64,000 nucleotides of DNA from Carya illinoinensis. Taxonomy: Eukaryota; Streptophyta; Magnoliopsida; Fagales; Juglandaceae. Positions 1 to 12,700 of the stretch are shown here, one piece after another; position 1 is the stretch's first letter, and the number at the start of each line of letters is the position of its first letter. The DNA is taken from NCBI RefSeq assembly GCF_018687715.1, contig NC_056762.1:27126364-27190363 (forward strand), in the 5' to 3' direction. A model generated the notes under the pieces. The model had not been told where the DNA came from. It made no database searches and saw nothing but the letters and a program-made list of their open reading frames with translations. Position numbers and translations under genes: made by a program.

Positions 1-984
1 GAGCAACAATCTCAACATTAACTTTACTTTGGAGCCAAGGTCCTTTGGACCAATTGACAACAACTTGGTTTCACACTAAGAGAACCAAGGATTGCCCCCC
101 TCCCCATTGTATTAAAAAAAAAAAACCTAAAGTTAATGATGTTGGATTCAAGCTTAGAAGTAACAAAGTGAATGAGCCAAAATTAAACACTTTACTGTTC
201 GTCTAGACTTGAATTGTTAGAGTACTAAGTATGATCTAATACGACAGGATAAACAAGAAAAAAAATAACAATGCCAAAGAAAAAGAAGTTAAGTTTAGGT
301 AAAGAGCAGGACAGTGTTTTCGGGAAGCCTAGATGGGTGCAATAAGGATATGACAAAGCAAGGCATGTTTTGACCCAATCCAACACCTGAACTATATAAA
401 AGATGGGAAATGAAGAAGTCAGTGGTTGCAGTTGTGGTGTTTAATTTCTAGTAGTCTTTGGTCTTCTCCGGTCTCAACCACTCTCTTCTTTCTTCTTTAT
501 CAATTTATTTTATTTTATTTTTAGAAAAATTCTTCCAGCAGGGTAGCAGGTGAAGTATAAAGGCTCAAAACTAAGTCCAAGAGTTTACCAAGTCTTAAAC
601 AGTGATAAATGGGTCATTGTTGGTACTACCGTTATCGCTTCACTTCAGAAGGGAATGGCTTTTACCAGGACGTTCTGAATCATGCCAATACCACTTTCTC
701 ATTTTCAACCTCTGTTCACTGATGTTGAGATTTCCAGTGAATGCTTCAATTGTAGTGTGCATAGTTAATCTATTGGACCCGTTGCAATTTTGTAGAATTT
801 TATGTAAGAGAAATGAACAACAGTGCAATTTTGTTGAATGATAAAAGGTTACAAACTATTTATACACTAATTCGAGATATTTCGTTGCTAAATTACAAAT
901 GAACTTCCAATCTGTTGATCTTTGTATTAAGTTACTAACCAAGTTTTTCTAAATTGATAACAATATAATAAATTGAGTATTACC
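1..984. other. Gene-free left edge
   Basis: No recognisable coding region. An A-run at about 113-126 after a C-rich stretch could be the 3' tail of an old retroposon, but no upstream coding sequence confirms it. A TATA-like motif is listed separately. The two overlapping open frames near 602-841 show no family features and are probably chance. Confidence 0.4.
393..401 (+). promoter_or_regulatory. TATA-box-like motif
   Basis: TATATAAAA in a balanced-composition context, followed by a pyrimidine-rich stretch (about 455-500) resembling a plant 5' leader. No convincing reading frame follows, so it could be a relic promoter or chance. Confidence 0.2.
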
Positions 985-1135
985 CGTTGTCAAGACCATA
1001 GGATCGTGTAAAGTGGGATTACCTGGAGGCTTTGATGGGGAAGTTAGGCTTCAATCAGAAATGGATTAAATTAGTAATGAACTTTGTAAGAACAATGAGT
1101 TACTCAATAATTGTCAATGGAAATCCAGGTGAAAT
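985..1135 (+). pseudogene. LINE reverse transcriptase fragment
   Basis: From 1002 the plus strand reads in one frame as the region just after the AYDRV motif of plant L1-type reverse transcriptases: DRVKWDYLEAL, GKLGF and a YSIIVNGNPGE-like segment. The minus-strand LINE at 18214-24014 has the matching stretch (DRVEWDFLEAM, YSIIINGTPGE). The 5' part before 1002 is garbled by small indels. The fragment stops at 1136, where an Athila-type LTR begins, so an LTR element probably inserted into an older LINE. It is far too short to act. Confidence 0.8.
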
Positions 1136-2084
1136 TGATGTGAAAATATTTGCAAGTGAACAAAATCACAAAAAGTAGTAAAGTTTAAAAAAAAAAAAAA
1201 GTGTGGAACCCCACATAGACTACTAATTATGCTATTGAGTATTGAAATTCACCAAATTATTTATTATTTAGAAAAAAAAAACTGAAAATTTAAAGATTTT
1301 ACCACCTAATTAAACTAATGTGCTTGGCAAAAATAAATTAAAAGAAAAGAGAATAAAAACTTAACGTTGAAGAGATAATAAAAATAAATCTAGAGCCTTT
1401 GATTTCACCTGGCTAGCTAATCCCACAAAATTTATTATTCCGCGCTATAAAATTCTAATTTTTCAAGTTGATGAAAAATAAATCCCTTAATTATTCAATG
1501 TTTTCTCTCGAATAACATTAGAAATATCTCCACCTAATAATTTATCATATCTCCATGTAAATTAAATTATTTAAAGATGCATTATGTTATTTGGATTTTT
1601 CTTAATCTAAAATCACACTAATTGCAGTAAAGTATGTCTATCTTTCGCTCAACTAATGGTATTTAATTCTAAAAGCTTCTAATAAAAAATTATCTCTCGA
1701 TTTCATTATGATTCAATAGATCAAATAATAATTGGCTAGAAAATTGTAAGCACTAAGATCAAGGATAAACTATACATAAAAAAAATTAGAAATAAAATAA
1801 CTTATAATTTAAATTGTGTTTTTAAATCTAGACGACATCAAAGTCCTAGAAAAATAAAATTAGTTCATACATCAATCTTGAACTTTTCAATTGTGCCCTT
1901 GTTTCCTTCTTTGAATATATCAAAATGCTTTCCTTTTGCACCAAACCTTTTCATTCCTTCAAACACAAGCTAAAATAAAAATAAAAAATAAAAATTAAAA
2001 ATTAAAAAAAAAAAGAATGAAGAAAAACTAACAATTTTAATAAGCAAAAGAGTAATAAAAATTATGTAAAAATTACACTTATCA
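1136..2084 (-). mobile_element. Athila-type LTR
   Basis: An AT-rich 949-bp unit bounded by TGATGTG on the left and CACTTATCA on the right, so TG...CA ends and a longer TGAT/ATCA inverted match. The sequence just right of it (AATTCCCCCGAAC) is a purine tract on the minus strand, as expected for a polypurine tract beside the 3' LTR of a minus-strand element. The TTGCAAGTG motif near the left end is common in plant Athila LTRs. Orientation follows from the tract. The partner 5' LTR was not identified. Confidence 0.65.
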
Positions 2085-2521
2085 AATTCCCCCGAACTTA
2101 AAATTTGCTAGCCTTCAAGCAAAGAAAAAGAGAAAAACAACTAAAAACAAGAATTAGTTTAATTCATAAAGTTTGTTGCATCAAAGATTGCCTAAAGTTT
2201 ATAATCCAAAGGAATCATTTAATATCATACAAGTCCAAAAGTTAATTCAAAACTCCATTCCAGCTCATTATCAATCCTCTCATTCATGCATACCTATCAT
2301 TCTCACTTCATTATTAGCTTTTTGGATGATTTTATGCAAACAAATAAATATATATAATGGATTTCTAGTTATGAAATTGATAATTTAAACTCAATAAGCT
2401 TGCTTTTCAAATTACTCTCCACTAATGTAGAACAAAAATATGATCGAGGATCGGTAAGTCTTTATTAGGCTTGTAACGTAAGGCTAAGGTGAAGGTTACA
2501 AAGAAAAGATAGGATTCAAAC
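2085..2521 (-). mobile_element. Athila internal 3' region, left part
   Basis: Non-coding DNA following the putative polypurine tract at about 2085-2097. It continues beyond the solo LTR at 6200. No long reading frame was recognised. Assigned to the minus-strand Athila-type element by adjacency to the LTR at 1136-2084 and by interruption at a clean 5-bp target duplication. Confidence 0.5.
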
Positions 2522-2924
2522 TGTGGTGCCCTTCGCCCCCACTTGGGATTTGGCGGTGACTGAGACGCTAGGATATGTAATACAAAGCTACACACCTCTC
2601 GTACATCATACATAATATGCAATGCTCCTAGATATTTTAACAGTATGCAATAAATGTCTAATGGAAAATAGAAAAAAAGTAAAGAAAATCTAGGCAATGC
2701 CGTAGGCAATTGCATAATATATGTTACAGACTAAAAAAACATTTTTTTCCAACTTTGTCACATCATTGTCATTGTAAAAAAAAAGAGAGTTTTCAAAATA
2801 TAATATGAGTCCGTGTCTCCCAAAACATGAGACCAAATACTTTTCAAAATATATCAATTTCCAAAAACTTTTCTGGGAAACGGGGACTCTAGGCATTTTT
2901 TTTTCATAGCGGTTCATCCTTCAC

Positions 2925-3122
2925 TCACTTCTCCAAAACCTGATCCTTACCCATATTATTGAGGTGTTGGAACTCCTCAATAAACTGGAAGATCTCATAT
3001 ATCTCTTGATCTATAGCCTCTAGGTGCTCCAAAATAGTGGGCTCGGACCTTCTTATGTCCATCTTATGCAAGATCCTCTCCGAAGGAGGTGCCGTCCTCT
3101 TCCTTGTGGCCATCGGTGTCAC
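2925..3122 (-). CDS. Small LTR reading frame, 65 aa, unknown
   Basis: A minus-strand frame starting MATRKRTAPPSERI in a good context (CGATGGCC) and running through a charged, helix-prone segment rich in Glu, Ile and Leu. It lies in the 3' part of the solo LTR, downstream of the TATA box and of a splice-donor-like site, where a second exon of an LTR transcript could lie. I recognise no family. It may be a chance frame; the context is the only support. Confidence 0.25.
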   Translation of the reverse strand: MTPMATRKRTAPPSERILHKMDIRRSEPTILEHLEAIDQEIYEIFQFIEEFQHLNNMGKDQVLEK

Positions 3123-5072
3123 CTTCTAGTCTTGTAACAACTTTTACGATCTCGGGAGAGGAATGATAGTAGAAAACTACAACAGTGAGATTTCAAGAAA
3201 TCTTAATAAGTAATCATATTGCATACCACAATTAACAAGACCATACAAGAGGTATATCATGCAATGCGTGCATGGACATGTAAATAACTCATGACTGAAA
3301 TCGAACTCTGACTCATGCCTTAATCACTTTTGAAAACTTGTAATAGAGACTTAGCATTTTTAGAAAAACATACTTTTGTCATCATTGATATCTTAGTTAA
3401 TCACGTGATCCAGAACATATCATATCATATCGCATGATTCATATCATGTGATCTATATCATATCATGTAGGCGTGTTGCTTTGTTCTTATAACACATGTG
3501 GATACACGGTTCCCCTATGTACCGCGTGTTCCTACTAATTACCGCACCATCATCGGTCCATGCATCATGATAACTACGTCTTAAACATAACATAATTTAT
3601 TAACTTGACAATACTTTGTCGAGTTGCATGCCTTATGCATCCACTAGCGTTAGGCGCTACCCGACTCCGGCATTCTTTAAAAAGAATCTGTTGACCCTTT
3701 TTTGTCGACTCAGGGGTTACCACTTTATTCTTAAATACTCTAAAGTGGACAAAGGAGTTCCACTAGAACATTCCCCCACCCTAGCACTTGGGGTCGTGAT
3801 AAAACTTTTTAAAACATCATTTCATTTCCAAAACCCTTTTTGTCCTTGAAAACGTTTTTCTTTTAAAATCACTTTTCCCAAATGCATGTGACATGAGACC
3901 TAAGACATGCACGCTAATACTTGACATATGTAATATGAAATATCATTCATGAAATAACCAAGCATAACATGTTTAATTCATATGATGATAACATAGAGCT
4001 CATAAGATATTAAAACACAAACATGGAACTAGGTAAACTATCATTGGCCAAAACATATATGTACAAGAATATAGAAAATCATCACTTAAACATACTCCAA
4101 ACTTCATCCAAAATGCTTAGAAATCATAGTACAGTAAAGCAAGACATGAAATCATAGCATTTGATTAAGGTTTGATTAACTCAAAGTAGGGTAAAGCCAA
4201 ATCATCAAAGGTCTTAAATTAGCAACATCATTTTCCTTAAAACTGAGACATGCAAAGGATCTTATTACCACTTTTCATCACAAACCAATTCACATTAGTC
4301 ATTCAATAATCATATTCCAAGTTTATGTAAGAGTATTCAAGCAAACAAAAAAGAATAGCAACCAAAGTACTAGAAACAAACAAAAGGTTTACACAAATGT
4401 ATACTTGCATTAACTAAAAGTAAGTTGAGTGTATACTTACAAAAATCCACTTTGAGTAACAAATAATAAGCTGTAAATTGAAGTGTAACTAGTTAGAATG
4501 GGGGTTCCAAAAACCCTAATCCATGAGGCTTGAGTGTGTGATTGCTAAGGCTACCACTAGAGTTTGAACACCAATAGGCCATTCGCCTTCTAGGGTTTCG
4601 AGTCTAGAAATCTTTCCTTTTTCATGTGTTTTTCTTCATAACTCAAAGTAGGGTGAAAAGATAAGTTATTGGCTGAATACATGAATGATTTGGACTCCTT
4701 GTAATGTATTCGACCTCCTCATCATTCAGCTGTTAGACCAAACCCTAGGAAACCCTAGTTGGTTCCTCAAGAATAAGTGTGAAATCTTGAGTGCTTAGCC
4801 ATTACCGAACCCATTAGGGATTCTCATCTCTTTATGGGTTGAAAGTGCATCATGTGTGGGTATGTGAATCAAGAAAGCAAAGTCTAATTGTGTCACCTCT
4901 TTGCTAAAGCCAAAATCACCTCTTGAAAGTAGTTTTCCCTTGTTTGGTTGGAAGGAAAGTATTAGAAAGTGAAAAATCCTTTGAGTGGTTGTGTGAGAGA
5001 ATATGGAGTAGGTGAGAATATGAGAGGTCCAAAAATGGCAAAAGAAAAACCCTGGGGCGTGTGTTTATTCTC

Positions 5073-5084
5073 CCTTTATATAGA
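5073..5084 (-). promoter_or_regulatory. TATA box of the solo LTR
   Basis: On the minus strand TATATAAAGGGAG is followed by a pyrimidine-rich, CTCTCTC-containing leader (about 4950-5030), the usual order at the U3/R boundary of a plant LTR. It fits the orientation given by the LTR ends. Confidence 0.5.
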
Positions 5085-6194
5085 ACTCTTCCACAAAACC
5101 CTATTGGTTACTTGAGACCCAATGCATGAAGGACAAGTGGCTTGCCTTTCTTCCTTCCCCTTTGGCCGTCCATGCTTCTTGAGTTTCCATCATGAGATTG
5201 CCTTTGGAATGACCAAGGCTTGTGGGTGGTGAGTGGGGTTCCTCCCTTCTTGACCAAATGCCTTGAATGCCCCTCTCATATGAGTCTAGGTGCAATGAAC
5301 CTTCGAGGAACTAGGTAAAACCATCTACTAGTCTCTTCCTCTTCCAAAATGAGGTGTTGCATGGACGCCACATGGCTTAGGCATGTGGCGTCTTCTAGGT
5401 ACTGCCCCTCTCTCTTTCTTCTCCCCATTAAGATATTTCCTCTTCCATGCACATTCCCTAAGTAACTCTTCCACTTCCCTATGCTTCATCAAAACCCTAA
5501 TACAACATGTGGCAAGTGAATGAGAGTGGCGACCGAAACAATGAGGGTAGGTTTGTCATTTCATGTGGTTGTCTCCTCTCAAATCTTCTAGAAGGTCTTA
5601 GCATGGTTGACAAGTGTCACATTCTTCAAAAAAACCCTAGGATAGGCATGTGGGATGGAAAACCGAACCATCCTCTTTGTCCCTTGGCTTTCCCCACAAA
5701 TCCTTCTTGGAATTCCTCTTGGTCTTCCCTAGGCACCATTTCCCTATGCATATCTCTCTTGGAAATTGAAAGGATGCCAAACTAGAAGGTGCTAGGCGTG
5801 TGGAAGGGCTTGGCTGAGTGCCTCTTGGTTTTCCCTAGGAGATTTTGTCACGAGATGGTTCTAGAAGTTTTCTAGCATGGGTGACAAATGGCACCTCCAC
5901 TAGGGTTGGCGTGTAGGCCTTCCCCTGGGCTTCCCAACACTCTTCTCTCTCCCTTAGCCCATTATCAAGACTAGATATAGTTAGGATTTGAATGTTGGGC
6001 TAGAATCCAAATGGGCATGGGTTTTCCTTATGGACAGAATTACACTAAGGGTTTTAGGGTTAAATTTATTTTTTGGGCTCAAATTCACAATTAATCTTCT
6101 AAGGCCTCTTCTTCCCTTAAATTACTAGGGCCCTTATTTACTAAGGCTTCTAAAAATAACTATGGCTCATGCTTCACCATATTGGGTTATCACA

Positions 6195-6542
6195 CAAACA
6201 AATCAAGAGAACTTAATTTTGAACACAAAAAACAAATAGAGCATACTCACTTCTAACACATACACTTCATCCCAATCGTTTCAATCTTCCAAAATACCTC
6301 TCTTTATGATACTTTCAAAGATCCCTTTGAATTTTTTTTATCAATTTTTTTTTTTAAAAAAATTCCCAACCCTTGTTAACTTTTCACACTCCCAAACTTA
6401 TGACTTTGATAACACGGGTTGTATAAACTTTATTTGTAAACTTTCTACCTCTCACACCTTTCATGCTCTTCTGACTTTATGTAGACTTAGTTCTTTTGAA
6501 AGGTAAAGAAATCAGTGTTTAAGCTCAAAGAAATAGGGAATA
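6195..6542 (-). mobile_element. Athila internal 3' region, right part
   Basis: Non-coding AT-rich DNA that joins 2085-2521 when the solo LTR is removed at its CAAAC duplication. It contains T-runs at 6328-6358 and no recognisable protein. It ends where TGATGTG starts a second LTR-like unit at 6543. Confidence 0.4.
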
Positions 6543-8224
6543 TGATGTGTTGCATCTAAATTTTAATTCAAATTAGTGAATTAAAAATTTAGTGCAGTTT
6601 TACCTGCAAGTAAGCATGTGTTCTAGTACCTAACATGGTTGAATCCATAGGGATTGACTTTATGATAAGGAAAATAAACTCAAATAATGAAAAGAAATTA
6701 TTAAAGGAACGCGCAATCAAATAGAAGAGAAAATTACTAAGATAAAGATTTTTTAAAGTAACAAAATAAAAGTAAAATGATAAAATAAATCGATATGGAG
6801 AATGACTAAAATTTCAAGGATCTGTCTATTAATTTAGAATATTATCTCTGATCAATTTACTTTAATTAAACTAGAATAATGATTCCATTTAATTGGAAGA
6901 TTTAGCATTTAAGGAAAAAAAACTAATCGCTAATGATTAAGCATGAATAATTGATGGTTAAAATATTCACAAACCTGAACATCACAGGAATTTTTCTAGC
7001 ATCATGTATTCAAAAATCACAATAAATCAAAATAAATATATAAATAATCAAAATATATAATAATAAAATTATTCAATCGATCAAACTCACAATATAAACT
7101 CTAATGTTGATCTCAAAATAATGTCTAAATTATAATTAGATTTCACCTCTAGTCTTAGTACGAAAGTTTAGCTAACCATGTTCATTACAAGAGCCATGAA
7201 AATCAAATAAACATTCTTCATGATAAAATTAAATTAGAACACCAAACTCAACACTAATAAAAAAATCTAGACTACAGACAAAAAATGGAGAGAAGATAGA
7301 GCTAAAAAAAAAAAAAGAACTCCCTCAAAACGGAAGCCTGTTGTTCGCTGCGTCCCAGTGCTCCAGGAAAAACTCTCTCCTTTCCGTCTCTATGCGTAAG
7401 TTTGTCCTGATTCTTTTCATCTCCATTCATTGAAGTTCCGCCTGGAAGCCTCTCACTCGAAAAGCCCAACTTGCCCTCTTAGCTTTCCCGTACGTCCCGC
7501 TCAAGAAAAAAAAAAAAAAAAAAAATTTACCCTCTCCCTCTTTCGCGTCTCCCTTTCTTCGTCGTGTATAAGAGTACTAAGCTGTCCAGCCTTTCTTTTC
7601 TTCATCCAAAACTTTCCCCCCGTTTTTTTTCGTGTGCAGAGCCTGCTGCCTTCCATTTCTCTCTCCAAAAAGTCTGCTTTTTATTCCTTTCGCCCCAATC
7701 TGCAACGTACCGAGTCCCCTCAAAGACAATCTTTCCTTTGCGCAGTCCATCCTCAGCTTTTTAGCAGTCTAGCCTTTTTCTTTCTAGCTGCAAAAATCAT
7801 TCCTTTCTTTCTTTCTTTTTTTGTCCGAGCAGCTCCTCCTGTTTTCGCTCAAGTCCGCGTGCTGTGTTTCACGTTCTCTGTGTGTGGAAAGCACATGTAG
7901 AAGTCTCACTTTTAGTGTGTAGAGCAGCTGTAAAAAAGAAATAAAAATTACAAAAATAAAAAATAAAAAATAAAAAGCAAGACTAGAGTATTAAAAATAT
8001 GTTGTGCATGTGAATAATTATTACTCAATTAAATCATAGGCTATCAAATTAAGCATAAATAATGAAATTAATAAATTTAAATCACAACTCAAATTTATGT
8101 TTATTAACTATTTTTTCATCTAAAACTAATAATAATGTTATGTAATGATTAAAATATGTTAGTTCTAAATATATGAGATATGCAATATTTTAGTTCAATC
8201 ATGATGTTTTATAAAAAAAAATAT
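6543..8224 (-). mobile_element. Second Athila-type LTR region
   Basis: It begins TGATGTGTTGCAT, sharing TGATGTG with the LTR at 1136, and has the CTGCAAGTAAG and ATAGGGATTGAC words typical of such LTRs near 6600-6660. A C/T-rich leader-like block (7320-7900), with open but featureless frames, is followed by A-rich DNA. It is probably the 3' LTR of the minus-strand Athila element whose pol lies beyond the CACTA insertion. The far boundary is obscured by the LINE at 8225, so the right coordinate is only the LINE junction. Confidence 0.45.
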
Positions 8225-8313
8225 ATAAGACCTCTCCTCTCAAGGTTGAGGTTTTTTCTCTCTAGCAGAGTTTTGTCTCTTAAGCTAGCTTTGGCTGGTT
8301 TTGAAGAGGAGAG

Positions 8314-9728
8314 ATGGCAGAGGAAATAACAAAACAGTGGGAAGAACTAAGTCTAAGGGGGAGGTAGTATTGGTCCCTAGTTCAACAACAACAAAACAGC
8401 TACATAGTAACTATTTTCTGCTGGCTATGATCATAGCTGAAAGGCCAGTAAATAGAGAAGCTTTTAAGACAACTATGGCAAGAGTATGGAGATGCAAAAG
8501 CTGGATCCAATTCACTGAAGTTGGAAGCAATAAATACTTAGTTGAGTTCCACTTAGAGCAGGATCTACAACAGGTTATACGTGGAAGGCCTTGGTCTTTT
8601 GATAGGTGGCTAGTCTGCATTCACTTGTATGAAGGGGATAGATCAATCAATGAAGTTCCTTTCACCTTGGAAGAGTTTTGGGTTCATGCATATAACATGC
8701 CTTTGGCAAGTATGACTGAAGAGGTAGGCAGAAAAATTGGTGACACGATAGGGAAGACTCTTTCTGTACAAGTTGATGATAGGGGCATTGGATGGGGTAA
8801 GTTCTTGAGACTCAAGGTGGAGTTTGACATCTCAAAGGCTCTTCAGAGAGGTCTTTTCTTGTCTTTTGAAGGTAAGAGAACCTGGATCCCCTTTAAATAT
8901 GAACGTTTGCCATCTTTTTGTTTCAAATGTGGGGTCTTAAAGCATGCACAATGAGGCTGCCCAGTAATGAATACAGACAGCAGTAAGCTCCAGTATGGGC
9001 CTTGGCTTCGAGCACCAGCAACCAGAGAAGGAGATCTCTCAAGGAAAAGGTATGGCAACTCAAGTCCATCTAGAGAAACAGAGGAGCAACCATGGGGGAG
9101 GGAGAGAGAGGTCAGGGACGACACACCAACCAAAAAGCATGACAATACACCAGTAGGTCAGAATTCTAACCTGCAGGATGGGGACAGTACAGAAACAAAA
9201 AGGGCAACTGTGAACCACCACCTTTCTATTGATCAGAAGACAGGAAGCAGTCAGGTCCTTTTTAAGGAAACAAACGTGGAGCTATTTGTGGGCAAGTCAG
9301 AAAAGGTTTCAAAAGATGCAGGACCTTGTCTGATGCAAGGCATTGAGGATGCTGTTTTGACAATCAACAAGTTAGAAACCTCCAGCAAGGACAAGGCCCA
9401 GCAAACTGTCTTGAACCTCAGGAGCAATGATCTAGTGGCCCAAGTATCTTCTATGGCCAACTTTGTCTTGGACCAAGTCCTAGCCCTGCAGAAACTCAAG
9501 AGTCAAGCCACATGGAAAAGGAAAGCAAGGAACAAAGGCAATGCAGGCCCCTTAATAGAAGTGAACAAGGAAAACATACCAACTGGATCAAAGAGAGAGG
9601 CAGGCCTTATCACTAGATTAGCATCTGTTAAGGCCCTCAAGAAACCAAAGATGGAGAAGGAACAAGGTATGGAAGCTAGCAAGAATGATATGGTGGAGGC
9701 TGGGATCCAGCCCCACCATTTAAGATGA
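8314..9728 (+). pseudogene. LINE ORF1, DUF4283 nucleic-acid-binding protein
   Basis: The likely start is the ATG at 8314 (MAEEITKQWEEL), matching the N-terminus style of plant LINE ORF1 proteins. The frame is lost near the G-run at about 8356-8362 and resumes with GEVVLVPSS. A DUF4283 domain covers about 8400-8880, with WIPFKYERLP leading into a zinc knuckle C-x2-C-x4-H. A TGA at 8952-8954 falls inside the knuckle, just before its last Cys; a C-to-T change in CGA would produce it. The charged C-terminal tail continues in frame to the TGA at 9726-9728. In L1 elements ORF1 binds the element RNA. Its end overlaps the ORF2 start by the four bases ATGA. Confidence 0.8.
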
Positions 9729-12700
9729 GTTGCTTGAGCTGGAACTGCCGAGGGCTTGGGAACCCTCGGTCAGTTAATAACTTGTGCCATTTGGTGCAAA
9801 CAAAGCTCCCATCCTTTGTTTTCTTAATGGAAACAAAGAGTAAAAAAGAAAAATTGGAATCAATTAGGCGCTTGATGAAGTATGAGCATAGTTTTGTGGT
9901 CAATCCCATAGGGACCAAGGGAGGTCTAGCTTTCTTTTGGAAAGAAGAAGTGGAAGCAGAAGTAATCTCCTCTATAATCTCACACATCTCTCTGGCAATT
10001 AAAGATAGGGAAGCAGGAGTCACATGGTTCCTAATGGGATTCTATGGAAACCCAATAACAGAAAAAAGACATGAGAGTTGGCAATTACTGCAAGCACTGC
10101 AACCAGTAGCAGGAGAGGGATGGCTGTGTATAGGAGACTTCAACGAGATTTTGAGCAATAGGGAGAAGAGTGGAGGCCCATTGAGACCTCTCAAACAAAT
10201 GGAGATATTTAGGGACACAATCACCAAATGTGGCCTTATAGATATGGGATTTATAGGAAACAAATATACCTGGACCAATGGCAGGCAAGGGGTAGCTTTT
10301 ACAAAAGAGAGGTTGGATAGGGCTCTTGGCAATGGGGTCTAGCTAGACCTGTACACAGACCCAAGTGTTCACACCCTCCCCTTTCTTACTTCAGATCATA
10401 GCCCCATCTTGATCACCATGGAATAGCACTAACATTTTGGTAATAGACACACAAAGCCATTCAGATTTGAAGCCTCTTGGACATTGAATCAAGACTGTTT
10501 TACAAAGGTGGAGGAAGCATGGAAGTCACCTAGACTGTCCAACAACAGCATGAAAAGTATCTCAGAAGGCCTGAAAAACTGTCAATAGAGACTTACACAA
10601 TGGAGCAAGAAGACCTTTGGCACATCCAAGAGAGAGACTCATGCTCAACTAGAACTGCTCTCTAAACTACAGGAGGACAATACAGGTAACTTAAATGAGG
10701 AAATCAAGCAAGTCCAGAGGGCAGTTGATAACAAGCTAGAGGCTGAAAACATCAAGTGGAAACAAAGGGCCAAGATAAGGTGGTTGAAAGAGGTGGACAG
10801 AAACACTAAGTTTTTCCACCAGGCAGCTTCCCAAAGAAGGGCAACAAATAGGATAAAGACTCTGTTAGACAACAATGACAATGTGGTGCATTCGAGAGAA
10901 GGTATTAGGGACCTTTTCCAAGGCTATTTCACTAATCTTTTCACCACTTCTAGTCCTAGTCACCAAACAGAATGCCTGGCCTCTTTAGAAGCTTGAGTGA
11001 CTATCTCCCAAAATGAGTTCCTCACTAGACCTTATTGCATTCAAGAGGTGGAAGAAGCAATGTTCCAAATGAATGGTCTAAGCTCCCCAGGACCAGATGG
11101 ATTCCCAGCCATCTTCTATCAAAAACACTGGTCAATAGCGGGTCCTCATGTCTGTGATACAGTTCTGAAAGTGCTCAACTCGAGGGGCAAATTGGAAAGC
11201 ATCAACAGCACCTTCATTGCACTCATTCCCAAGAAGAAAAAGCCAACTAGAGTGACTGAATTCAGGCCTATTTCTCTTTGTAATGTTCTCTACAAACTCA
11301 TCTAAAAAATTATTGCAAATAGGCTTAAAAAAAATTCTCCCTAATCTCATATCTGAATCTCAATCAGCTTTTGTCCCAAATAGGCTTATATCAGATAACA
11401 TTATTGTTGCTTTTGAGACTTTGCATACCATGAAATGTAAAATGACAGGGAAAGAGGGCTATATGGCCTTGAAATTAGACATGAGCAAAGCATATGACAG
11501 AGTGGAGTGGGGATTTCTGAGAGCAGCCTTACTCAAGCTGGGTTTCTGTAACATATGGGTGGATTTGGTGATGCACTGCATAGAAATAGTCACTTACTCC
11601 CTGCTTGTCAATGGGGAACCTCAAAAAGCTTTCTCCCCCACTCGAGGAATAAGGCAAGGGGACCCTCTATCCCCTTACCTTTTTATCTTGTGTGCAGAAG
11701 TCCTGAGCAATTTGATTAAGAAAGCTGAGGAGAATGAGATCATTCATGGTGTTCCAGTTGCACGTGGACAGATGAGGGTATCCCACCTCTTTTTTGCAGA
11801 TGACAACCTCCTTTCTTGCAAAGCCAATGCCTTGGAGTGGGGAAGAATGATCAACCTTTTAAGACTCTATGAAAGAGCCTGGGGTCAGAGATTGAATGTG
11901 GAGAAAACCTCAATAGTATTTAGTAGAAATACAAGCCATTTAACCCAGCAATTCATCTTGTCTATAGCAGGAATAAGAACATCTATGCCTTATGAAAGGT
12001 ACTTGGGATTACCTCCTATGGTAGGTAGAGACAGATTTAAAACTTTCAAGAATATCTTGGACAATGTCAGGATGAGACTGAACAATCATAGAGTCAAGTC
12101 ACTCTCTCAGGCAGGAAAGGAAATTTTTCTGAAGGCAGTGATTCAAGCCCTTCCAACCTACACAATGAGTGTCTTTAAGCTACCACTTAATCTACTTCAG
12201 TCTATAAACAGTGTAATCCACAACTACTGGTGGGGTCAGCAAGAGAAGGAGCAAAGAATACATTGGATCTCATGGAAGAGAATGGGGCAAGCCAAATCTG
12301 AAGGTGGTTTGGGTTTCAGGGATCTAGAAGTATTCAACAAAGCCATGATGTCCAAGAATTGTTGGAGGATACTCCAAGACCCTACGTCACTTGCTGTCAG
12401 GGTCCTTAAAGCTAAATATTTCCCAAACTCAAGCTTTCAAGTGGCAAAGGTGGGAGCAAAGCCATCCTTTGTATGGAGAAGTCTTCTATCAGCTAGACAG
12501 ACTATTGAGGCAGGGTCATTGTGGAGGGTTGGCATAGGAGAAGAGGTTAAAATATGGTCAGATAAATGGTTAGTGAAGTCTAAACTAGCAATGGTAAGAA
12601 GCCCTATAAAGGTTCTGAGTTCTGAAGCCTCAGTAGCTGAGCTTATAGACCATTCAACCAAGAGCTGGAAAAGGGACCTGGTGCAAGAAATATTCGAAGA

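Larger units (their letters stand above)
2522..6194 (-). mobile_element. Solo LTR, Tekay-like, 3.67 kb
   Basis: On the minus strand it begins TGTGATAACCC (ending at 6194) and finishes GGGCACCACA (at 2522). Identical 5-bp flanks CAAAC lie at 2517-2521 and 6195-6199, so the unit inserted and then lost its internal region by LTR-LTR recombination. The termini resemble those of the Tekay element at 26037. A minus-strand TATA box sits at 5073-5084, a strong splice-donor-like GTAAGTATAC at about 4435-4444 and a 65-codon frame at 2925-3122. No gag or pol remains. The region from about 3440 to 3475 repeats ATCATATC-like words. Confidence 0.85.

Noticed and set aside
3128..3135. TGTAACAAC at 3133 as the left border of the first solo LTR
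   Set aside because: The flanks AGTCT and CAAAC do not match; the border at 2522 gives a perfect CAAAC duplication and better LTR ends.
5507..5785. A 92-codon plus-strand frame with Trp and Cys
   Set aside because: Antisense within the minus-strand solo LTR, without recognisable motifs or codon bias; probably chance.
7430..7900. A 156-codon frame in C/T-rich DNA
   Set aside because: The translation is Ser/Phe/Pro-rich low complexity, two overlapping frames are open, and it lies in an LTR leader-like block. Composition explains it.
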